A DNA stretch of 64,000 bases from Diphasiastrum complanatum (Eukaryota > Streptophyta > Lycopodiopsida > Lycopodiales > Lycopodiaceae). Under the pieces are notes generated by a model. The model was given only the letters and a program-made list of their open reading frames with translations, made no database searches and was not told the DNA's origin. The position numbers and the translations under genes are program-made. Location of the stretch: positions 44,119,003 through 44,183,002 of the forward strand of contig CM055106.1 of NCBI GenBank assembly GCA_029204225.1, given 5' to 3'. Shown in pieces: positions 47,165-56,604 of this stretch (positions within the stretch are counted from its first letter, which is position 1; every line of letters starts with the position of its first letter).

Positions 47165-47424
47165 GTAGGCCACTTGGCTTTCCCTCCAAAATGTAAACCC
47201 TACTATTTTTGAGTCTAGATTCAATGTACCCAAAGTTCAAATTTGAATCTCTCTCAAACTCGACTATCAACTTTTCCACACTTTTAAAAAGTGTTTATTG
47301 AATGTATTTTAAACTAATATAACTTCAAAAAGTTTATCTCTAAGTCTAAAATGAGTTTTGGCCTCTTAATGACAATTTACCAAAATATGACTAAACTAGA
47401 CTAAACTAGTTGAAATGTCTCACA
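47165..47424 (-). mobile_element. Family D LTR 5' fragment
   Basis: On the minus strand TGTGAGACATTTCAACTAG at 47,424 opens the D LTR, which breaks off near 47,165 (GGCCACTTGGCTTTCC). With the plus-strand piece at 46,900 it forms an inverted pair. Confidence 0.8.
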
Positions 47425-47439
47425 TGGGTTGCCTTAGTG

Positions 47440-47578
47440 AAGAACTATATGTACACTATATTTTGATTTCGAGAAATATGGTTGCTAAGTAAGCTTGGTG
47501 TGGAGAGTGTTTTCTGTCTGTATTATTGTGTAGCATGATCTGTGTTTTTGTTCGAAGAAAATTCTAAGTCTTTGTACC
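47440..47578 (+). repeat. Dispersed repeat H, copy 2
   Basis: Matches 10,782-10,917 (GTGAAGAACTATATGTACA, TGTGTAGCATGATCTGTGTT, AAATTCTAAGTCTTTGTA). No RNase H code precedes it here. Confidence 0.6.
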
Positions 47579-48556
47579 TCAAGAAAACACTTCTTCAAGT
47601 AAATCTTCCATTTGATCTATTTGAGGTGTAATGATAGTTAGATTGTGATGAATGCTCTTGCCTTGATGCTAACTAGCTTGCCAATATTTTCCATCACATT
47701 GTTTTTGGAATAGAAGCTAGTTTAGTGTGCAATCATTCATTCTCTTGATCATTTGTACTTGAAGTTGGTTCACACGTGTGAAAAGTTCTCATGGTTATTA
47801 GAGCTTGATAGGAGAGTACACTTCTAATCATTGCTTGTCAAATGGAATGACTTCTCATCCTTGTTGGTGACATTTTGCCTCTTACTAGCACTCAATTTTA
47901 AGCTAACTAGATCCACTCTCTTCATCACTCATTGATGTATCTTTTTCTCTGATTTCAGATTTGTATGACCTACTATAGCAGCACGTGTGAGGCCTTCAAT
48001 CAAGATAGAGTGGTGGCTATGTTACTTTTCATCGTTTCCATCCATGTTGCATATGAATTGAAAGCTAATCAAATGTAGATTGTGGTGCAAGTGACCTCAA
48101 GAGGATTGGTGGACCTTAAGGAGAGTTATTGGCATTCAAAGTGAGGCATATTGAAGGAGAAAACTAGTGCTTTACATGCTTGAAGGCTGTACTTTTAAGG
48201 ATCCTATTATGTAGGGGTCAAAATAGCAAGATTTGACTATTTTCCAATTTTTTCCAATCTATGAAGCATTGTTTGGATCTATGATCCTATGTATGGATGA
48301 AACTTATTAAATGATAAATCTGACTTTTTCAAGCTATTTCACACATGTGAACTCAGATTAACTTCATCCACTTTTGCTTTGGAAAATAGAGAGCATTTTT
48401 TGACTTCCATCTAGAAATTGTCATTTTTGGCCATTTTTTAGTTCATAATCGATTGTTACTTGATTCCATTGTGATATTTAGTCTACATTTGATTAGGTTG
48501 AACCTTTGAAAACATTTTCTTTAGTAAGCCAAAACCAATTTTCTAGATTGACTTCA
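47579..48556. other. Probable LTR/leader of the following copia element, boundaries unclear
   Basis: Non-coding, with CACACGTGTG at about 47,771, GCACGTGTGAGG at about 47,980 and CACATGTGAAC at about 48,342, words typical of the LTRs here. No primer site was found before the gag start at 48,557. Confidence 0.4.
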
Positions 48557-51500
48557 ATGGGATCTTATCTATTAGAACAAAGTGAAAGACTCACTTCTAC
48601 AAATTATGGTACATGGAAAGTTAGGATAGAATCCATACTTGTACTTCAAGATCTAATAGATATAGTGAATGGGAATGAGGAGGAGCCTACTAATCCTCAA
48701 GAAATTTCCAAATTCAAGAAAAGAGCATGTGTTGCTCTTCATGTTTTGCATAGATGATTCTATCAAATCCAAAGAAATTGTTCAAGTTATTTTGAATGGC
48801 TTAAGTGCGGATTTTGATACCATTGTTCAATCATATGCAATCAAAGAGGATTTTCCCTCTTTAGAAGCCTTACAAGGAGTCTTGATAGCCGAGGAGTATA
48901 GGCATCAAACTCGAGTGGCAAGATTTGAGAGATTGTCTCTCAAGGATGGAGGAAGTGATCAAGCACTCTTCACCAAGTCCAAGGGGAAGAGCAAAGACAA
49001 GAAGAATGGCAAGAGTTCCAAGGACAACACAAAAGCAATGGCTCATCCAATGTGAAGAAGAACAAGTACAAGGTTACTTGTTTCTCATGTGGAAAAAAGG
49101 GGCATTTTGCCTCTCAATGCTACAAAAGGAAAAAGCAAGCCAACATCACTTGTGAAGATGAATCTCCTTGTGACAAAGAAGATTCACTTATGATGTCTAG
49201 CTTTTCATCATCCTGTTTCAAACATTCTAATGTATGGTGGCTAGATAGTTATATGAGTAGTGTTGAAAACTCTTTTTGTAATCTTGTACCATACAAAGGA
49301 TCTAGAAGTTGTATCCATATCGCAAATGACGAGGAATGTATGATAGAAGGCATATGAAGCATATCTCTAGATAAGCTTGATCTTAATAATGTGCTCTATG
49401 TTCCTAATTTGACTAAAAATATAATAAGTGTAGGCCAACTCAATGATGATGGTCTACAAGTAGATTTTAGAGATGGTACTTGCTTGATCACAAAAGATGA
49501 TGATATAGTAGCATCATGTTCTCATTTTGGAAGGTTATTCAAGCTTGATGGAAATGGAAATGCTAATCTTTGCTCAGATATTGTGCTACAAGGAAAGCTA
49601 TCAAGTGAATATCTATGACATAGGAGGTTGGGCCATCCCAACTCCAAGGCCATGCAATCTATGTGCATGTTGGAGCTAGCTCATGGTTTGTCTAAGTCCA
49701 TGATCAAGGAGCCAAGTCCTTGTGATGCATGTGCATTGGCCAAATCACATGCAAGGCCACATCAAAGATCAACCATCAAGTCCAAAGCACCTTTGGAACT
49801 CATCCCATAGTGACATCCATTTCTCATCCACCAAGAGCAAGGGTGGAGCAACATGTTTTATAACATTTATTGATGATTACTCACATTTTTGTTGGGTTTA
49901 CATCTTATCTTTTAAAGCACTTGCATATGAAACTTTTGTGAAGTTCAAAGCTTTTGTTGAGAATCAACTATCATGCAAAATCAAAGCTTTGAGAAGTGAT
50001 AATGGAGGTGAATACATCTCCACAAAGTTCATAAACTTTTGTAATGATTTTGGCATTAGAAGAGATTTCACTTGGGCCTACTCTCCTCAATTCAATGGAG
50101 TGGCCGAGAGAAAAAATAGAACTCTATGTGAATGTGCAAAGGCATTTAGACTAGAAGCTTCTCTTTATAAAGATTTTTGGGGAGAAGCAATAGGATGTGC
50201 TAACTATCTTTGCAATTTCTTGCCAAATCATGCTATAGAAGATATTTCACCTTATGAAAAGTTGTATGGAAGGAAATCAGAGGTTAATCATCTTAGAACA
50301 AGGCAAGCAAGTGGAGGATTCAAGCTCTCTACATGCTTTTCACACCTCCATTTAAGAGCCATCAAGTGTGGAGGAAGCTCTTCAATCAAAGGAGTGGATC
50401 AAAGCTATGGAGGCCGAGTATGAAGCTTTGATGCAAAATGAGACTTGATCAATCAACAAGTTCAAATCAAGTCTTTGTGCTAAAGGCTATGCCAAATCAA
50501 AGGCATAGATTATGAAGAAACCTTTGCTCCCGTAGCAAAGATGGTAACCATTAGAATCCTCATTGCTACTTGTTGTTTTTATGATTGGAAAATGCTTCAA
50601 CTTGATGTTTCCAATGCTTTCTTAAATGGTTACTTAGAAGAAGAAATATATATGCATCAACCTCCAGGTTTTGTTGTGAATGGCGAAGGATCAAAAGTAT
50701 GCTTACTTTTGAAAAGTCTTTATGGCTTGAAACAAGCCCCAATTGGCTTGGTATGAGAGGTTGAACACTTATCTTCTTTCTATTGGTTTTAAGATTAGCT
50801 CATATGATCCATCATTATATCTTAAACATATTAATAATGATGTAATCATGTTGCTTATTTATGTTGATGACATTCTATTATGTGGAAACAACATGGATTT
50901 ACTTATTGATACCAAGATCTCCTTAGGAAAGGAATTCAAAATGCAAGATCTTGTATTTTTACACCATGTACTTGGATTAGAGATTAAGATCTCTAATGAC
51001 GTAGCTTTCATTTCTCAAGAAAGTTATGTAAGATCTATGCTTAAGAAGTTCAAAATGCAAGATTGTAAAGCATAGATACTCCTATGGAGTCTAATATTGA
51101 AGACACTAAAACTTGTGATGAAGCATCCTTTGAGGACACCACACATTTTAGAAGTCTAATAGGCTCTTTAATATGGCTCACTATCACTAGGGCTAATCTT
51201 AGTTTTAGTGTTCATAAGCTTAGTCAAAGCATGCAAAATCCAAAGATCCATGATTGGAAAAAGAGAAAGAGGATCTTGAGATATGTTGCATCTACTCAAG
51301 ACTATGAACTTTCATTTAAAAGACATGATTTAAGTCTTGTTGCCTTTTCAAATTTGGATTTTGCAGGTGTTAAGGTGGATAGAAAGTCCACAAGTGCTTA
51401 CACAATATTTTTGTCTAAGAAGCAAGACACCATCTCCTTATCCTCATGTGAAGCTGAGTACAAGGCTTTGACTACTACAACAAAGGAAGTCATTAGATCA

Positions 51501-51757
51501 AAAGGTTACTAGTGGAGCTCGGGATCATTCAAGAGGAGGAATTACCTTGCATCAAATGTGATAGCATCTCGGCCCAATATCTTGCAAGTAATCCAATCTT
51601 CAATGCAAGAAGTAAACACATAGAGGTAGCACACCACTATGTAAGAGAAAAAGTTATGAATGGTGAGATTCTCCTTGAACATGTATCAACTTCAAATTGT
51701 TATGCAGATTTACTCACCAAGCCTCTAGACAAGAAGGACTTTGAAAGACATAGATAA
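48557..51757 (+). pseudogene. Nearly full-length degenerate copia polyprotein
   Basis: gag MGSYLLEQSERLTSTNYGTW (48,557), with a deletion joining ALHV to the DDSIKSKEIVQVILNGL part; zinc knuckle CFSCGKKGHFASQC (49,079); protease WWLDSYMSS (49,228), with the DSG Gly lost; RRLGHPNSKAM and CDACALAKSH; integrase HSDIHFS, FIDDYSHF, LRSDNGGEY, NGVAERKNRT; tail truncated after GRKSEVNHL (50,290); [15 protein letters not shown] (50,523), [25 protein letters not shown] (50,858); RNase H VKVDRKSTSAYTIFLSKKQD, LSSCEAEYKALTT, NPIFNARSKHIEVAHHYV, LLTKPLDKKDFERHR. At least eight stops or frameshifts. It is closely related to family A, but older. Confidence 0.92.
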
Positions 51758-51815
51758 AATCTTGGCTTGATCTCCAAGTCTTTAATATTGTAAATATTAT
51801 TTTCATTTTAACGAG

Positions 51816-52535
51816 TGTGAAAGTATTGTAAAATAAAATAATATGAAACTTAGAGATTTAAGTTTTGGGGTTTGTCCAAATTTGAGGTAGACTAGTCAAG
51901 TGATTTCTCAACTAGAGTCAAGTTACATTTTTTAGTCTTCATAGTGATGTGTAGGTCTAGAACCAATCAAGAAGCATGTGAGGCTACTCTTGTAGGTCAA
52001 GGATTCTCAAAAAGAGAGATTCTTAAGTCTTATCTTTTACAAGTAGACATGAGGAAGTCCTCCAAATCCAAGGTAGAGTCTCGAAAAGTCCTCCAAGCAA
52101 CCTGCAAGCTTCAAGATGCTCCCCAACTCCAAGCTAGGATGCCTGCAAGTAAGGATCTACAAGCCTCCAAGGATCTCTCCTCCACATGTGTCCCTACTCT
52201 TTAAACACAAAGATAGATAACAAGCTGGCCTCAAGTATTCACCACCCAACCATAGCTAGATCCAAGCTCCAAGCAAGACCTATCTAGCACACCCTTGCTA
52301 ACCATAAACAAATCACAAGCATACCACAACACTCCATAGAGTACTCAAGATCCAGACCCTACTTATGTCGCATACCATAAGCAAGATCCAAACCTTAAGC
52401 ATACTACCACAAGAAAGCACTCTACACACTAGTAGCAACACTAGAGCATAAGCAAAGCAAACAAGAGAGATCTCCCCCTCCCAATGGGTTTCTCATTCGT
52501 GTTCATCATTTCTTCTTCCTCCCTCTCTCCCAACA
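51816..52535 (+). mobile_element. LTR region, possibly two fused LTRs
   Basis: TGTGAAAGTATTG at 51,816 follows RNase H as a 3' LTR start. CTCTCTCCCAACA at 52,535 is an LTR end because a primer site follows. Without a second copy I cannot say whether this is one 720-bp LTR or a 3' LTR joined to the 5' LTR of another element. The gag lineage downstream differs from that upstream, which favours two. Confidence 0.6.
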
Positions 52536-52548
52536 TGGTATCAGAGCA
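52536..52548 (+). promoter_or_regulatory. Primer binding site (tRNA-iMet type)
   Basis: TGGTATCAGAGCA immediately after an LTR end (CCCAACA). Confidence 0.85.
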
Positions 52549-52692
52549 ATTTTTATAGCTTGATTAGCTCCCACAGTACAAGACTCTACTAGCCAATAGA
52601 GTAATTATTTTCTTGTTCTGTATTTTTCAGTATCAGATTTTCATTCTTAAGTCACTGATAGTTTCTCCTATCACTTAGACTAATGCTTCCAC

Positions 52693-52764
52693 ATGGATTT
52701 CCAAGAGAAAGCCAGTCCTCTCATGGACAAGCTTGATGGAGCCAATTACCATTTGTGGAAATTT
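52693..52764 (+). pseudogene. Copia gag N-terminus, cut after 24 codons
   Basis: MDFQEKASPLMDKLDGANYH then LWKF is the gag opening of the lineage with the LDG-NYHLWKF signature. It switches at about 52,765 to unrelated sequence with ACACGTGTGAG. This marks the left boundary of the histone-like locus. Confidence 0.8.
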
Positions 52765-52765
52765 A

Positions 52766-52804
52766 CACGTGTGAGAATGAGGGGACGCTCTGCAGATATA
52801 AAAG
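52766..52804 (+). promoter_or_regulatory. G-box and TATA box upstream of the H3-like ORF
   Basis: ACACGTGTGAG (from about 52,766) and TATAAAAG (52,797-52,804), about 30 bp apart, lie 250-290 bp before the ATG at 53,054. The later ORF at 54,439 has the same order: CACATGTGTG, then TATATATAT at 54,202. Confidence 0.5.
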
Positions 52805-52890
52805 GATGTTTTGGGCTCATATTTCCGTTTCGGATTTCTTGGTTCTCTAGAGCTCCTCGAGATTCTACGTTCACTTGCCAACCTTGCTAT

Positions 52891-53053
52891 CCACATATCG
52901 CCACCACGTGTCCAGAGAGTTTGATACTAGTAAAGCTTTCCCCTTTGCGCGTCGTAGCGATACGCCATCTCGCATATCGTCATCACGTGCCTCCCTTGTC
53001 TGATATATTCTGTTCTCTCTGATTGGCGCGCCATAACGATACCTTAGGTTGAA
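52891..53053 (+). promoter_or_regulatory. Repeated-motif leader, copy 1
   Basis: ATATCGCCACCACGTGTCC at 52,894 and ATATCGTCATCACGTGCC at 52,974 lie about 80 bp apart and 80-160 bp before the ATG. GGCGCGCCATAACGATA follows just before the start codon. The same three blocks occur in order at 54,283, 54,372 and 54,422 before the second ORF. Confidence 0.55.
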
Positions 53054-54013
53054 ATGGCCTGTACCAAGCAGACAGCACGTCTTACCACATTTACCCCGCC
53101 TCCTCGTCCTCCTGTACAAAGGGCAGTGGGCACTGGTAGGAGAGTAGGTCGGCCTAGAAGACCATTGTTAAGGGATATCAGAAGACTACAGAGGACAACA
53201 AATCTTCTAAATCCTCGTGCTCCATTCTACAGGTCTGTGAAATTAGTGACAAGGTCACTCTCACATGATGTTCGCTGGAACATAACAGCCCTGGAATCCC
53301 TCCATACTGCCTATGAGGACTTTCAAGTTAAATTTTTTGAGGACTCTACACTTTGCACAGTGCACGCCAAGAGAGTTACCCTCATGCCTCAGGACATGCA
53401 TCTTGTCATGAGGCTGAGGAGTACATACGCTCAGGTCTTTAAGAGTGGCTTCACCTCTAGGCCACCACCTATAGAGAGAGAGCCTGTTCCTCAACAAAGA
53501 AGGAGAAAGCAGACCAAGCCCACCAGACCTGCCAGGCAAAGGGTCATAGTCAACAAATCACCATCCCCCCCTCATATCTCTCGTCCTTTGGTTGGACCAT
53601 CACACCATTTTGCAATGCGTTCTTCTCCTCCCGCCACCCCTAACTATTCAAGTAGTTCCTCTTCCATTCCCTCCATTCCATCCCACAATAACGAGGATAT
53701 GACCTCTACTGTAGATAAAATAATATCGGATCTAGATATAGCTTTAATAGGTGATTTTTATAAGGATCTTTGTGTAAGATTTCTTGTTGATCCGAAAGAT
53801 TCATTTTTGGATTCTGAGAGGTATATAGTTTTTGATGAGTATGTTCTCAAAGAGATTGATAAGCTAGGAGGTCAATTTTCTTTTTGTCTAAGTTCAATTA
53901 ATTATGTAAATCACAACACCCCTGCACGTGTGGCCACATGCTCATCACACAGACCTGCCACGTGTAAGGACATCAACGGTCTCATCGATCATACGACTGA
54001 CATGCACGTGTGA
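53054..54013 (+). CDS. Histone H3-like protein with long C-terminal extension, 319 aa
   Basis: Intronless open frame. Residues 1-10 (MACTKQTARL) match the H3 tail start, keeping Lys4 and Arg8 but with Arg2 to Cys and Lys9 to Leu; the rest of the tail is Pro/Arg-rich and lacks the K27 region. Residues 38-122 align without gaps to the H3 core: alphaN LRDIRRLQRTTNLL; alpha1 PFYRSVKLVTRSL; loop HDVRW; alpha2 ALESLHTAYEDF..FFEDSTLC; AKRVTLMPQDM (H3 AKRVTIMPKDI). Loop 1 has the canonical H3 length, yet a Trp where H3 has Phe, as in many CENH3 proteins. Residues 130-165 are basic, 168-212 Ser/Pro-rich, 213-285 acidic and hydrophobic; the last ~30 codons lie in a G-box repeat and may be read-through. 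Ordinary H3 is about 135 residues. Chromatin binding is an inference. It could be a transposon- or virus-borne histone gene or a retroposed CENH3/H3 variant. Confidence 0.72.
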   Translation: MACTKQTARLTTFTPPPRPPVQRAVGTGRRVGRPRRPLLRDIRRLQRTTNLLNPRAPFYRSVKLVTRSLSHDVRWNITALESLHTAYEDFQVKFFEDSTLCTVHAKRVTLMPQDMHLVMRLRSTYAQVFKSGFTSRPPPIEREPVPQQRRRKQTKPTRPARQRVIVNKSPSPPHISRPLVGPSHHFAMRSSPPATPNYSSSSSSIPSIPSHNNEDMTSTVDKIISDLDIALIGDFYKDLCVRFLVDPKDSFLDSERYIVFDEYVLKEIDKLGGQFSFCLSSINYVNHNTPARVATCSSHRPATCKDINGLIDHTTDMHV

Positions 54014-54165
54014 GGACAGTGTCCTGATATGGGCCACACACATGTAACGGGACGACTGGCTCGTATGATTATACAGCTGGCATGCACGTGCGAGAACACG
54101 TGTCAGGATCCAATTTGTACACATGTCATGCTAATGATTTGGTCGTCGTTTCCACATGTGTGACA
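53925..54165 (+). repeat. CACGTG-rich degenerate tandem repeat
   Basis: TGCACGTGTGGCC (53,933), GCCACGTGTAAGG (about 53,956), CATGCACGTGTGAG (54,001), CATGCACGTGCGAG (54,081), AACACGTGTCAGG (about 54,096) and CACATGTGTGAC (about 54,152). The two CATGCACGTG blocks are 80 bp apart and share flanking bases (ACTGACATG / AGCTGGCATG; GTGTCCTGAT / GTGTCAGGAT). It overlaps the end of the H3-like frame and precedes the second leader. Confidence 0.65.
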
Positions 54166-54201
54166 ATTTTTACCGCACGTTACCAATGCTCTGTATTACA
54201 C

Positions 54202-54438
54202 TATATATATGAGTGCTATTTTTTAAAATTAGTTTCGCATATTGAGTCCAAGAGACTGACCTGATCCAAAATTTGTACATACAATATCGCTACCACGCGC
54301 CCAACTGACGGTTCCATAGTCAAACTGCTCCTCCGGCGTGTAGTTTCGATATCCGAAATCATGAACAGTGCATATCGCCATCATGCGCATAGGTTTACAC
54401 CGTTTATGTCCCCGTCCTAACCGGCGCCTCATATCGAT
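54202..54438 (+). promoter_or_regulatory. Repeated-motif leader, copy 2, with TATA box
   Basis: TATATATAT (54,202), ATATCGCTACCACGCGCCC (54,283), ATATCGCCATCATGCGCA (54,372) and GGCGCCTCATATCGAT directly before the ATG. It is collinear with the leader of the H3-like ORF, with spacings of 80, 88 and 69 bp against 96, 79 and 82. Confidence 0.55.
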
Positions 54439-54795
54439 ATGGCCTCTTCTACTAGTTCGATCTATGATATAGCTCTTAGTTCTTTCCTTGTTGATGCTGA
54501 AGTTAGCAACAGACAGGCCATTTTTTGTCCTATTTCAATTTTTAGTTTGACATAGAGAGATTTGCTATTGAGCACAGGGAAGTTTTTTCCAAACTGTACA
54601 AGGATTTTTATGAGTGCTTGCAATAGGGTACCCTTCTGATGGACGGCCTAAGATTTGTGCATTTCACAGATTTGACTCATGCTCAGCCTAGTGCCAAGCA
54701 AAGGCATGATCGTAAGTTTACCAAACTTATCGATCTGTTTAAACATGTCATACCCTGTGAGGAACACAATCGAGTATGTCGCTTATTTTAGGAGT
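54439..54795 (+). pseudogene. Decayed ORF of unknown family sharing the leader of the H3-like ORF
   Basis: ATGGCC start as in the H3-like ORF. MASSTSSIYDIALSSFLVDA runs to TAG at 54,553; another frame then carries FDIERFAIEHREVFSKLYKD, FYECLQ, TAG, GTLLMDGLRFVHFTDLTHAQ and FTKLIDLFKHVIPCEEHNRV before a stop near 54,790. So there is at least one frameshift and one stop. LYKDFYE..LLMDGLRFVHF faintly recalls FYKDLC..FLDSERYIVF in the C-terminal extension of the H3-like protein; this is suggestive only. It overlaps the 3' end of the minus-strand gene at 54,748. Confidence 0.5.
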
Positions 54796-56129
54796 TGCAC
54801 ATGAATAACAGTCATTTTTTACCTGAAAACATGCTAGCCACCATATGTTGTTTTCTGATTGCACACTGAAGTTGAGATCCCTTGAGTTTGTTGCATTGCT
54901 CAATGCTCCATTCATGAGAGTAATACTTACTCTTTCCAACTTTTGTCCTTTTATAACTTTCGATTCATCTAGCTTGACCACCAGAATAAGTTTGCTCATA
55001 CTAACACTTGTTGTAATATTATAGAATTTCACTATAAATCTCAATAAATGATTCAAATCCACAAATAAGTTGTTGGTAGAATTATATGACAAATTGCCAG
55101 ACTTTGAATTGTAAATCTCATTGATGTGAAAAGAGATTCCATTGACGTTTTGCATACCCTTATTCAATACATCTCTCTCCAATCTTATCTGAAAAGGGCG
55201 AGGAATGGGAAATTTCTTACGTGCAATTGTCCAAAAGCCTCTTTAATGAATTTAAATATACTCGCATATGCCTCCCTACTAATACCTGAGAAATAACATG
55301 CTCCCTGAATTAACGTTCGATCGATTACCTTACCGACCTCGTTCATCAAAGCCTCAGTGACCTTGGACTTGATTCGAGAATATCGATTATTGTCCAATAA
55401 AGACTTTGTGGACCTGGTTGTCAATACTAAATTCAATGATTTTTTGATCAGGTCATTGTCCTTCATATGCTCATTTGCAACCAATGCTGATCTGCAAATG
55501 ATAATGAAAATCAAGAAACCCAAATAGGACACATAATAAATGTCATGCTACTTCACAAAACTAAAATAAAACTGATTCAAATCAAATCCTTACTTGAATG
55601 CTTGAATCTTTTTTCTCCGTTGGCCTCCATTTAACGAAAGCTCATCAATGTCCTTCAGAATTCTTTTTCGCTTGTTTCTTTTTAATTTCTTATCTAGTAT
55701 GCGAGTTTCTTCTTTTAACTCGTCATTTGATATACGTAATGTCTGAAGAACTTGTCAGAATTGATCATTACTTGCATTCAAATTTAATATAATATTATGT
55801 AAATGTGCATTATCTTTTTTTGTTTGTGATAATGTGGTCTCTTTTTCTCTATAGTCAGCAAGCAAACCATTTAACATACATTCTAAACTCTGTATTTTCT
55901 GAACAAAGTTTGCAACACCATAAGTCATCAATCTTTCACAATAACCCAGTAAACCGTTTTCTCCGTCACACAAAAGCTTTATTGATTGTGTGATGGATTG
56001 AAATTGTGGAGCTTGCATCGAGATCGGATCCAATGGATACAAACTTCCGTCAATCCACAAATCGTAATTCTTTCTTTGGTTGATTCTGTGAGTGATTATA
56101 TCAAGTGAAAAAACTGTGGATTCTTTCAC
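54748..56129 (-). pseudogene. Spliced gene of unknown family, one in-frame stop
   Basis: Exon 1 56,129-55,594: MKESTVFSLDIITHRINQRK, then LYPLDPISMQAPQFQSI and a heptad-rich coiled-coil-like stretch with an in-frame TGA at 55,757, then a basic segment (KKLKRNKRKRILKDID). Intron 55,593-55,492 (102 bp, GTAAGG..TTTGCAG). Exon 2: ALVANEHMKDNDLIKKSLNL .. EVGKVIDRTLIQGACYFSGI .. KEAFGQLH. Then a GTAAGA..TTTTCAG interval of only 32 bp (55,220-55,189) whose removal keeps the frame. Exon 3: IRLERDVLNKGMQNVNGISF .. SVSMSKLILVVKLDESKVIK .. NIWWLACFQV, to a stop at 54,748. I do not recognise the protein. The first splice junction is well formed; the 32-bp interval is too short for a normal plant intron and may be an internally deleted one. 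Confidence 0.5.
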
Positions 56130-56139
56130 TACTCCTCTT

Positions 56140-56600
56140 TTAGCTATCGGAACATTCTTGACAGGGTTATATTTGTATATCTATCAAGTATCATCCAATA
56201 AGTATATAGTCGCTCTGTGTAACTTTTAGATTAGAGTAATTAAGCATCTACAACTAATCAGGAAATTACAAGAGTGGCAGATTGGCCATGACCTAGAGTG
56301 TATCTGCTAACGTCATGCCATCATATCAGATATCTGTACTTTTGGGTACTTGCATGATCTTGCTGGTACTCTTTGGAGCGTTGAGGGCAGAAAAGATTTT
56401 GCGACGTTTTTTTTGTCGCGTAGTTTGGTTTGTCGTCATTGTCTGACTTTCTTGTGCTGGACCACAAAAGATTCTCGTTCGCAAATCTTTCGTGTTCGTG
56501 TCTTCTCGTCAGGTGTTCATGAATCTTTCATGCCTCGTGTCTCTTGACTTTCGTGTTCACGACCATTTTTGTCAGGCAGAGGGCTGAAAGCTAGCAAAGC
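56140..56600. other. No gene; CG-containing repeat-like sequence
   Basis: Bases 56,390-56,570 are rich in TCGTG/GTCGC words (TTTCGTGTTCGTGTCTTC, CTTTCGTGTTCACGACC). They recall the tail of repeat X at 21,260-21,400, but I could not establish a clean alignment. Confidence 0.35.
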
Positions 56601-56604
56601 TTTG

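Noticed and set aside
53054-53434. Definite centromeric H3 (CENH3)
   Set aside because: The Trp in loop 1 fits, but loop 1 is not lengthened and the tail start is H3-like; a tree is needed before using that name.
53054-54013. Ordinary replication-dependent or H3.3 histone gene
   Set aside because: Lys9, Lys14 and the K27 region are absent, core identity is only moderate, and the protein is more than twice the length of H3.
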